Source of the DNA: Candidatus Pyrohabitans sp. JdFR-17
GTDB taxonomy: Archaea; Hydrothermarchaeota; Hydrothermarchaeia; Hydrothermarchaeales; BMS3B
Direction of reading: 5' to 3'
DNA length: 38,080 nucleotides
Assembly (NCBI GenBank): GCA_002011115.2
Contig: MTME02000095.1
Location: 1-38,080, forward strand
In this document: piece by piece, positions 28,025 to 35,553 of the stretch
Layout: every line of letters starts with the position of its first letter
Position numbering within the stretch: the stretch's first letter is position 1
Notes under the pieces: model-generated
Database searches by the model: none
Seen by the model: the letters and a program-made list of their open reading frames with translations, nothing else
Told to the model about the DNA's origin: nothing
Program-made: the position numbers and the translations under genes

Positions 28025-28611
28025 GTTTTCACCTTTTCTCTGAGCTTTTTGTACTCTTCAGGTGTGTTTATGTTGAGAAAGCTTAGCATCTCTATGCCTT
28101 CTCTGCTGAGCTTTTCCTCGGGTACAAAATTAACATTGAGCAGGGTTAGAAGTGAATTCATACTTTTCAGCTCTTTTTTACTCTTCGCCAAAAGGGCTCG
28201 CTTATAATAAACGGCATGCAGGGGTTCAGCGAAGCCTCTGACAACAGGCACTGCTGCGTCGTAGCCTTTAACCTCTCGCATAAGTAAGTAGTATAATCCT
28301 GGTTCGAGCAGAGGGGAATCCACAGGCATTACAGCGAGATACTCATAGCTCGCGTGCTTGGCAGCTGAGATCAGGGCATAAGCTGGGCCTTTTCCAGGTT
28401 TTTCATCCAGCACTACTTTGAAATTACACTCAGCGCTTATCTGCGATGCCTGCTCCTCAGTTGCCAGGGAAACAATAACCTCTTGAGCAAAGCGTGTGGC
28501 GACCTTGAGTATGCGTTCAATAAAACTTTCTCCATCGAGTGTTAAAAATCTTTTATCTTTTCCCATCCTTCTGCTTTGCCCGCCAGCGAATATAACCGCG
28601 GTGCACAGCAT
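28015..28611 (-). CDS. mobA: Molybdenum cofactor guanylyltransferase MobA
   Basis: MLCTAVIFAGGQSRRMGKDKRFLTLDGESFIERIL...VLDEKPGKGPAYALISAAKHASYEYLAVMPVDSPLLEP. Start uncertain (28611 to 28644). Confidence 0.93.
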   Translation of the reverse strand: MLCTAVIFAGGQSRRMGKDKRFLTLDGESFIERILKVATRFAQEVIVSLATEEQASQISAECNFKVVLDEKPGKGPAYALISAAKHASYEYLAVMPVDSPLLEPGLYYLLMREVKGYDAAVPVVRGFAEPLHAVYYKRALLAKSKKELKSMNSLLTLLNVNFVPEEKLSREGIEMLSFLNINTPEEYKKLREKVKTCR

Positions 28612-28695
28612 TTTTTCATTACGGTTGTGCATTTTCATGCCCAATTCCGCCCTGAATCATTTTTTCATTACGGTTGTGCATTTTTATGCCCAATT
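28609..28695. repeat. 49-bp tandem duplication (1.8 copies) over the mobA start region
   Basis: CATTTTTTCATTACGGTTGTGCATTTTCATGCCCAATT (28609-28646) and CATTTTTTCATTACGGTTGTGCATTTTTATGCCCAATT (28658-28695): 37/38 identical, offset 49. Confidence 0.95.
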
Positions 28696-28745
28696 TTGCA
28701 TCAGATAAAAAAGTATATATATGGTGAAGTAATTAAAATTTAAAA

Positions 28746-28821
28746 GGTTACAGCGAAGTCGCGTGGGGTAGTTTTTACAAGCCCACGCAGTATGGTAACA
28801 ACGGAAAGGTTGGAGGTGAAA
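28746..28821 (+). other. Candidate structured leader RNA element (copy 2) in the 5' region of the molybdopterin oxidoreductase
   Basis: GGTTAC 28746-28751 pairing with GTAAC 28795-28799; GCGTGGG 28761-28767/CCCACGC 28782-28788; then TAACAACGGAAAGGTTGGAGGTGAAA (28796-28821), identical to 17249-17274. Confidence 0.6.
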
Positions 28822-28823
28822 AA

Positions 28824-31319
28824 GTGGTAGTATTGAGGAGAGTGTCGGAGTCCGTAAAGGACTACGATACAATCAGGTACACCACCTGCGACAACATGTG
28901 CGAAAGCGGTTGCGGGATGAAGGTGTACCTCAAGGATGGCAGAATAGTCGACATCTGGGGTGACGACGAGCATCCACAGAACTACGGCTCTCTATGCCCG
29001 AAGGGAACGGCTAACTACCAGCATGCATATAATCCCCTGCGCGCCAAATATCCTGTTATTAGAGAGGACAACGTAAACGGCAAGTTCAGGCGCGTCACCT
29101 GGGACGAAGCCCTCGACTTCGTCGCAGACCGCCTGAAGTACATCCGTGAGAAGTGGGGTGCCCACACCGTAGCATGCCACCGCACTGGAAGGAGCAGCTA
29201 CGGTAACAAGCTAGGTGGCTCAAGATTCCTTGCCATGTACGGTACCCCGAACATCTACGGCCAGGGTCCGCTTTGCTGTGAGTCACCTGGGGCGAGGGGT
29301 CAGTATGTATTTGGCGCCAAGGAGTTCCTGCGCCTGATGAACCCCTGCCAGGATGCAATGAACAGCGATACCATATTCATCTCCGGTGCCAACGCTGCGG
29401 CGCTGGAAGTAATAACCATGAAGTGGTTCATCGAGGCCCAGGATCGCAACGGCGCAAAGATGATAGTCATAGACCCGCGCTTCAATGCGACAATGGCCAA
29501 GGCAGACCTTGCCCTGCGACTGCGCCCGACCACCGACGCCTATCTGGCGAATGCGCTTGCCCACGTGCTTATCTATGAGATAGATGGAATTGACAAGGAC
29601 TTTATAGCTCGCTGGACTGTGGGCTTTGAGAAGTACAAGGAGCTGGTGAAGGACTATACACCCGAGAAGGCGGAGAACATCACCTGGGTTCCTGCGGAGG
29701 ACATACGCAAGGCTGCAGAGTGGATAGCCTACCCGAGGAGGACTCACTTCACTGGTTGCTTAGGTACTGCGCAGCAGTACAATGCTGGTAATGGTAATGC
29801 TGCCTACCAGATACTCGTCGCCATAACCGGTAACGTGGGCGTTAAGGGAGGAGGCTGGAACTGGCTCCACAACTGTCGCCCAGTGCTCAGCGCTGGTAAG
29901 GACCTGAAGGAGTACGTTGCAAAGATAAAGGAGCCCCAGCTTGCTGACAAGATAATTCCGTGGGGCGACACATCAAGCGCGTGCACAATTAACCCCGGCT
30001 ATACCGGCAAGCCCTACCCGGTCAAGGGTCTCATCTGGAATGGAAATCACATAGTGCAGTGGCCCAACAACAACAAGGTTCGCGAGTACATGAAGAACCT
30101 GTACTGCGGTGTACACCTGAGCTTCCATCCCAACGAGACCATGAGCTGGATGCACGCCGCATTCCCGATAACCAGCTTCTTCGAGCATGAAGGCGTTGTC
30201 CACCACGGCAACAACCGCCACGTGCAGTGGCACAACCAGATTATAGAGCGCCAGTGGGAGTGTCGCGCCGACATAGACTTCTGGGCAGGTCTGGCCAAGC
30301 GCTTCGAGTTCGCCGAGGCGTATTATGCTCCTGATGGCAAGAGCTGGTGGGCGAAGAAGGACGTGTTCGGCAACCCCTTGCCCGAGGATCCCAAGTATCC
30401 GGGCACCACCCACGAGATCGACGAGCGCGTATGCCAGAACTGGTTCCACTCCCAGGAGAGCTTCGTCGCCGGCATAACCGTGGAGCTCATGGATCCCGAG
30501 ATGTCCCCGAAGGGCGGTGTGATGTGGCCTGCCGAGACCAAGGACGAGGCCATGATGTACTCCGACCCCGAGGCGACAATACGCGGTGCCCAGTGGATAA
30601 TGTACAAGGAGGGTGTGAACTACCCAGGTACAGACAAGCGCTTCCCGACACCGAGCGGCAAGGTGGAGATATACTCCCAGGCTCTGGAGCAGATTGGCTG
30701 GTATCCACTGCCCATACACATCGAGCCCAGCAATGCTCCAGTTGCGAGGCCTGACCTGTGGGAGAAGTATCCGCTCATCCTGTGCACTGGTCGCCTTGTG
30801 GCGCACTTCCACGAGATGGGCCACTGGTGGCCGTGGATGGTTGAGCTTGAGCCTCACAGGTTCATAAACATCCACACCGAGCTTGCGAAGGCTCTCGGAA
30901 TACGCGACGGTGACACTGTGGTGTGCGAGAACGACTACGGCAAGGTGATCGGCCCCGCCTGGGTCAACGAGATGGTTGATGAGGGCGAGGTATGGGGTCC
31001 AGAAGGTTTCGACAAGTATCAGCCCTTCTATCCGTACAGCAACATTAATGAACTCGTGGACGACACTGTGAAGGACCCATTCTACACCCAGGCTCAGTAC
31101 AAGTGCAACCTGGTCAGAGTGTACCGTCTGGGTGACGATCCAGACAAGGCTGTGGAGAAGACCAAGGAGTTCCTTGCCAAGGTCAAGCGCACACCCAAGG
31201 ACTACCTCGACCCAGAGAAGGAGCCCACTGTCAACCTGGGTACCTACACCAGGTTCATCCAGAAGGGCAGCGGCATCTACTATGTAGGCGTGCCGCGTGA
31301 GAAGTGGGAGACCAAGTGA
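28824..31319 (+). CDS. Molybdopterin oxidoreductase, DMSO reductase superfamily, catalytic subunit with N-terminal Fe-S motif
   Basis: TCDNMCESGCGMKVYLKDGRIVDIWGDDEHPQNYGSLCPKG...VIDPRFNATMAKADLALRLRPTTDAYLANAL...RFPTPSGKVEIYSQALEQIGWYPLP...YPLILCTGR. No obvious Tat signal. Confidence 0.93.
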   Translation: MVVLRRVSESVKDYDTIRYTTCDNMCESGCGMKVYLKDGRIVDIWGDDEHPQNYGSLCPKGTANYQHAYNPLRAKYPVIREDNVNGKFRRVTWDEALDFVADRLKYIREKWGAHTVACHRTGRSSYGNKLGGSRFLAMYGTPNIYGQGPLCCESPGARGQYVFGAKEFLRLMNPCQDAMNSDTIFISGANAAALEVITMKWFIEAQDRNGAKMIVIDPRFNATMAKADLALRLRPTTDAYLANALAHVLIYEIDGIDKDFIARWTVGFEKYKELVKDYTPEKAENITWVPAEDIRKAAEWIAYPRRTHFTGCLGTAQQYNAGNGNAAYQILVAITGNVGVKGGGWNWLHNCRPVLSAGKDLKEYVAKIKEPQLADKIIPWGDTSSACTINPGYTGKPYPVKGLIWNGNHIVQWPNNNKVREYMKNLYCGVHLSFHPNETMSWMHAAFPITSFFEHEGVVHHGNNRHVQWHNQIIERQWECRADIDFWAGLAKRFEFAEAYYAPDGKSWWAKKDVFGNPLPEDPKYPGTTHEIDERVCQNWFHSQESFVAGITVELMDPEMSPKGGVMWPAETKDEAMMYSDPEATIRGAQWIMYKEGVNYPGTDKRFPTPSGKVEIYSQALEQIGWYPLPIHIEPSNAPVARPDLWEKYPLILCTGRLVAHFHEMGHWWPWMVELEPHRFINIHTELAKALGIRDGDTVVCENDYGKVIGPAWVNEMVDEGEVWGPEGFDKYQPFYPYSNINELVDDTVKDPFYTQAQYKCNLVRVYRLGDDPDKAVEKTKEFLAKVKRTPKDYLDPEKEPTVNLGTYTRFIQKGSGIYYVGVPREKWETK

Positions 31320-31329
31320 GGTGATTAAG

Positions 31330-32115
31330 ATGGATGAGGTATTCTCTGATAAGGGTCCCCTTCTCAACCTTGATCAGGAGACCGCTCGACAAGGTCTGCA
31401 GAGGAATGAGAAGATTGGTCTCTACGAGGTTCAGGCTGCCCGCGTCTGGGGTATCCCCCCAGACCACATTACCATGTTCGTTGACCTCAAGCGCTGCATA
31501 GGCTGCTTCGCCTGCGAGACCGCGTGCAAGCTGGAGCATGACGACCCCATGGGTCCGCGCAGGATGCGCGTCATCCAGGTGGGGCCCAAGAAGGTGGGTC
31601 GCCACACCAAGGCAATGTACATACCCATGAACTGCTTCATGTGCGGCCACGCAGCGTGTGTTGAGGCGTGCCCGACCGGAGCAATGACAAAGCGCGCCAA
31701 GGACGGCATTGTTTTCGTGGACAGCGAGAAGTGTATAGGCTGCAAGCGCTGCATGCAGGCGTGCCCCTTCGGTGCACCCCAGTGGGATTCCCGCACCGGT
31801 AAGGTAATAAAGTGCGACTATTGCATGCACCGCATCGACAAGGGTCTGCAGCCAGCCTGTGTTACCAAGTGTTCCACTCACTGCCTGTACATCGGCAACC
31901 CCGCCGACATAATGACCTACTTCCGCGAGAAGGATGCGATCCGCCTCGCGAGAGTGTTCTTCAATGACAAGGCAGACACCGACCTGCTCACCTCGCCGGC
32001 GTACTCCTTCCCGGAGCGCGCGCTTTTCATACCCAGGATACGCCTCAAGCCGGGCAAGCTGCCTGAGCGCGTAACCGAAGTGACAAAGCCGGTGTTCCTG
32101 AAGCAGCAGAAGTAG
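31330..32115 (+). CDS. Multi-[4Fe-4S] ferredoxin-like electron-transfer subunit (DmsB/NrfC-like), paralog 1
   Basis: DLKRCIGCFACETACKLEH...CFMCGHAACVEACPTGAM...DSEKCIGCKRCMQACPFGAPQ...CDYCMHRID...PACVTKCSTHCL; ATG 31330 after GAGGTGA. Confidence 0.92.
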   Translation: MDEVFSDKGPLLNLDQETARQGLQRNEKIGLYEVQAARVWGIPPDHITMFVDLKRCIGCFACETACKLEHDDPMGPRRMRVIQVGPKKVGRHTKAMYIPMNCFMCGHAACVEACPTGAMTKRAKDGIVFVDSEKCIGCKRCMQACPFGAPQWDSRTGKVIKCDYCMHRIDKGLQPACVTKCSTHCLYIGNPADIMTYFREKDAIRLARVFFNDKADTDLLTSPAYSFPERALFIPRIRLKPGKLPERVTEVTKPVFLKQQK

Positions 32116-32176
32116 GGGCATTCCCCTACCCTTTTGTTTTTGATTTTTGTTTACTTTTCAGCAGGAGGATACTAAA

Positions 32177-32455
32177 TTGGCAAAAACGAAGGGTTATCGT
32201 GGAGAGCTTGACGAGACTCAAAAGAAAGCTCTTGAAGGTGTTGTTCCTCCCGAAATTAAGAAGAGTTTTATTAAGAATCCCAACTGGAAGTATGGTCTCA
32301 CCGCTGTGAGAGAGATTCGCGCCCTTGAGACTGTGTATGCTTATTTCTGGGGAGATAAGGATGAGATAATGGTCTCCCCGGCTTCAGCTTATCCCGAACG
32401 TCACAATGTTCTGCCGGAGGATATGCTTAAACCCAGGAGGAAGGAGCATGGTTAG
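32177..32455 (+). CDS. Small uncharacterised protein between the two ferredoxin subunits
   Basis: TTG start after CAGGAGGA; MAKTKGYRGELDETQKKALEGVVPPEIKKSFIKNPNWKYGLTAVREIRALETVYAYFWGDKDEIMVSPASAYPERHNVLPEDMLKPRRKEHG. Confidence 0.75.
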   Translation: MAKTKGYRGELDETQKKALEGVVPPEIKKSFIKNPNWKYGLTAVREIRALETVYAYFWGDKDEIMVSPASAYPERHNVLPEDMLKPRRKEHG

Positions 32456-33284
32456 CGTAGAGGTTTTTGACGAAGCTTTTAGCATGTACGAGGTTGACCA
32501 GCGTGAGCCGAGTGATAATACTGTTGTTATGCTTATCGATTTAAAGCGGTGTATAGGCTGCTTTTCCTGTGAAACCTCATGCAAGCTGGAACATGACCTG
32601 AGCATGGGTCCGCGCTTGATACGCGTAATCCAGGTTGGACCGAGGAAGGTACTCGGCAGGGTTAAGACCCTCTACATCCCCATGCTGTGCTACCACTGCA
32701 ACCCTGCGCCCTGTGTCGAGGCGTGCCCGACTGGAGCAATGCAGAAGCGCGCCAAGGATGGCATTGTCTTTGTGGACAGCGAGGCTTGCATAGGCTGCAA
32801 GCGCTGCATGCAGGCGTGTCCCTATGGCGCCCCCCAGTACGACTCCCGCACTGGCAGAGTGGTAAAGTGCAACTTCTGCATGCAGCGTGTGGACTATCGT
32901 AGGACTTACACTAAAGAAGAGCTTCAGAAGATCTACCGCTATACATACAAGCATGGCGGAGAGGTACGCCTGCCAGTGGCGGATGAGGTTGGCAATATAA
33001 AGCGGGACAACAAGGGCAGGCTCGTCGATGAGAATGGCGAACCCCTATCTGGGAAGAAGCTTGCAGAGGTTGGTCGTGGGGTTGAGAGCATTACCTACGA
33101 AGGTTTGTGGAGTGCCTGTGCAACCAAGTGCTCCACCGAAGCCATGACCTTCGGGTACTACAAGGATGTGAAGAAGGTCATTGAAAAGAAGGCAGAGAAC
33201 AGGCGTATTATACGTGTGGGCTCTGTATATTATGCTTTACCCGGGGACGACTTCCCATTTCCTGCGCCAGAGGAGAGGCACTGA
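32448..33284 (+). CDS. Multi-[4Fe-4S] ferredoxin-like electron-transfer subunit, paralog 2 with an insertion
   Basis: DLKRCIGCFSCETSCKLEH...CYHCNPAPCVEACPTGAM...CIGCKRCMQACPYGAPQ...CNFCMQRVD, a roughly 60-70-aa insert, then WSACATKCSTEAMTFG. Confidence 0.92.
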   Translation: MVSVEVFDEAFSMYEVDQREPSDNTVVMLIDLKRCIGCFSCETSCKLEHDLSMGPRLIRVIQVGPRKVLGRVKTLYIPMLCYHCNPAPCVEACPTGAMQKRAKDGIVFVDSEACIGCKRCMQACPYGAPQYDSRTGRVVKCNFCMQRVDYRRTYTKEELQKIYRYTYKHGGEVRLPVADEVGNIKRDNKGRLVDENGEPLSGKKLAEVGRGVESITYEGLWSACATKCSTEAMTFGYYKDVKKVIEKKAENRRIIRVGSVYYALPGDDFPFPAPEERH

Positions 33285-33329
33285 TTCAGTTTTCCTTTCC
33301 ATCGGCTTTATTTTATAATTTGAGAAGAG

Positions 33330-34403
33330 GTGTTAACCTTGCCGAGAGAGCCCAAGGATATATTTGAGAGGAACGACTACGTAAAGTGGTACTTTGATCC
33401 CGAATTAGCAAAGGACTGGAAGAACCTGCTCAAGAAGTATAACTATCTCTTCTGGATTCATTCCATGAATGTGAAGGATAAAGATCACTGGATTGCTTTA
33501 ATAGAGAATAGAAAACCCAACATTCAGCGCACTCCTGCAACGCCTCACGATGCGAAGAGTTATGTGGAGCTCACCGTTGCCAGGCGAGACGCATATTTCC
33601 AGATTTTCCGCGCCTTTACAGAGATTTCTCCTGCGCTGGCAGAGGAGATTCTGAGCGGGGAGTACATGGAAAAGCTCCGCACCGCTCTAGGTAAGATTAT
33701 CCCTGAGAATCTGCTTGAGGAGCACTTCCAGGCGCTTGAGCGATTCCGCAATACTTTCACTGACATGAAGCCTAAGAAGTTCCGGCGTGAGCTTGAGGCG
33801 GAGCGCTTTACAATCTTCGACGACGACCTTATGCCATACATCTCGGGGCACGAGTCGGTGTATAGAAGCGAGAAGCAGATAATGGGCGATTTGACGGCTG
33901 AGGTTAAAAACCTGTACCGTGAGGCAGGTTATATTCTTGATAAATCACGCGGAAACCTCCCGCCGGACGAAGCCAAACTTGAGCTGGAGTTTGCCTTTCG
34001 CTTGCTGGAGGATGAGATAGAAGCATGGAAAGCTGGCGACAGGGAAAAGGCACTTCTCGCTTTGGAGCGCCAGAAGAAGTTCATCCATGAGCATATGATT
34101 CTGTGGCTGCCCTATCTCTTCGACGATGTAGCCAACGATGAGTTCAAGGTGGGCATAGCCCTCAAGTATCATGGCGACGTGCGCGACGTTGAGAAATACA
34201 AGAGCGAAGAGATAGTGGAGATGGACTTTTACAGAGCTATGGCGAGGCTCGCGAAGCTTTTCCTTGAGCACGAGTATAAGCAGGTGGAGGAGATGCTGAA
34301 CGCGGCGGGCAATCTGAGCGGAGAGGAGCTTGGTGCTGAGTTTGCCTCTGTGGATAAGATAGATACTTCGCAGGAGAGCACCTACTTCCTAAGGGCGGAG
34401 TGA
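33330..34403 (+). CDS. TorD/DmsD-like molybdoenzyme assembly chaperone
   Basis: Helical ORF: RRDAYFQIFRAFTEISPALAEEILSGEYMEKL...DDDLMPYISGHESVYRSEKQIMGDLTAEVKNLYREAGY...EFAFRLLEDEIEAW...FIHEHMILWLPYLFDDVA; position after a DMSOR cluster. Start may be TTG 33339. Confidence 0.85.
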   Translation: MLTLPREPKDIFERNDYVKWYFDPELAKDWKNLLKKYNYLFWIHSMNVKDKDHWIALIENRKPNIQRTPATPHDAKSYVELTVARRDAYFQIFRAFTEISPALAEEILSGEYMEKLRTALGKIIPENLLEEHFQALERFRNTFTDMKPKKFRRELEAERFTIFDDDLMPYISGHESVYRSEKQIMGDLTAEVKNLYREAGYILDKSRGNLPPDEAKLELEFAFRLLEDEIEAWKAGDREKALLALERQKKFIHEHMILWLPYLFDDVANDEFKVGIALKYHGDVRDVEKYKSEEIVEMDFYRAMARLAKLFLEHEYKQVEEMLNAAGNLSGEELGAEFASVDKIDTSQESTYFLRAE

Positions 34404-34405
34404 GC

Positions 34406-34750
34406 ATGGGCAGCATTTTAATAAAAAGCGCTGATATCAGGTTTGAGCCCCACCCCAAGTTCGCTGGAGTAGAGATTGCGAAGCTCATAACGAGCGAGAA
34501 CAACTCTGAGGTGAGCGTTTCTATTCTGAAAATATCCCCTGGAAGCTCCGCAAGCGTGCACCTGCATGAAAAGGAGGTGGATTCCATCTACATTTTAAAG
34601 GGTATGGGAAAAGCTTATGTGAATGGGGAGTGGGTTGGCATAAGGGAAGGTGACTATATCTTCGTCCCGCCGGGGGAGGAGCACGGAATTGAAAACACTG
34701 GCAGCGAGGAATTGATTCTGCTTGCAACCCATTCACCGCCGTTGTTTTAA
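34406..34750 (+). CDS. Cupin-fold protein
   Basis: SILKISPGSSASVHLHEKEVDSIYILKGMGKAYVNGEWVGIREGDYIFVPPGEEHGIENTGSEEL. Confidence 0.9.
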   Translation: MGSILIKSADIRFEPHPKFAGVEIAKLITSENNSEVSVSILKISPGSSASVHLHEKEVDSIYILKGMGKAYVNGEWVGIREGDYIFVPPGEEHGIENTGSEELILLATHSPPLF

Positions 34751-34851
34751 AACTTTTCAAAATTCTTCCGTAGAAATAAAACATGGCTTAGCCAACGTTT
34801 AGTCGTTTGTTTTAACATGCGTACATAGATCAAAAAGTTCCTTATTATGAT

Positions 34852-35553
34852 TTAACTCTTGATCGGAGATGTCTTGAACAATGTATGTTCTTTGTCGCTT
34901 TTCTTTAAATCTAATTTACCTTCTCTTACTAATACTGAGGCAATTATACACAATGTAGGAGGAGATACGCCAAAAACATTTGGAATTGTCAAATCATGTA
35001 GAAGATCTATATATGTATTTTCCTTCAATAATCTCTTAGAAACTTCTTTTTCATCTTGAAGGTTTATTCTCCATTCTTTTGAATTAATACAGTGCGTATC
35101 ATTTTGGAACGATACCCTAACGTTAAGAGTTTTTCCGTCTCGATTGAAATTTAATCCAGGTGGACGAACAGCAAATTCAAAAAGTTTATTCAATGATTCA
35201 AATAAATATACAGATCCAACTAAAATTTCCCTTACTTTTTCCCGATATTTTCTAAAATAACTTGGTCGATCCCGATGAGCTCGTCTATCATCAAGAGCAA
35301 ATAATTTTTTGAATAGTTCATAAACTTCTTCTCTTGTATGTGGGTAAAAAGCTTGTTTGAAGATGGAATTCCAAATATTTTTGTTATTTATTAAGTCTGC
35401 ATATTCACTCCTGCTAAAATGATAAAAAAGGTTTAAGTCTATCCCTCTTTTCAAACCAACAGGGGCCCTTTCTGGAGTTCTCTCAATTCTATCAATTATA
35501 TGCGAAGGAAGTTGTTTAATATAATTAGTCCCAAAATGAAGGGAGAAAGCCAA
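34852..35553 (-). CDS. Uncharacterised ORF; probably the C-terminal continuation (-1 frame) of the adjacent ATPase ORF
   Basis: 233-aa ORF opening on TTG and overlapping the ATPase ORF by 58 bp; frame open back to the A9 run at 35573-35581. Confidence 0.6.
   Translation of the reverse strand: MAFSLHFGTNYIKQLPSHIIDRIERTPERAPVGLKRGIDLNLFYHFSRSEYADLINNKNIWNSIFKQAFYPHTREEVYELFKKLFALDDRRAHRDRPSYFRKYREKVREILVGSVYLFESLNKLFEFAVRPPGLNFNRDGKTLNVRVSFQNDTHCINSKEWRINLQDEKEVSKRLLKENTYIDLLHDLTIPNVFGVSPPTLCIIASVLVREGKLDLKKSDKEHTLFKTSPIKS

Noticed and set aside
29973-31367. 464-aa minus-strand ORF opposite the molybdopterin oxidoreductase
   Set aside because: Antisense shadow of a clearly coding gene with strong codon bias; no recognisable motifs, and likewise its smaller neighbours.
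31255-32121. 288-aa minus-strand ORF opposite ferredoxin paralog 1
   Set aside because: Antisense to a gene with complete Cys cluster motifs; no independent support.
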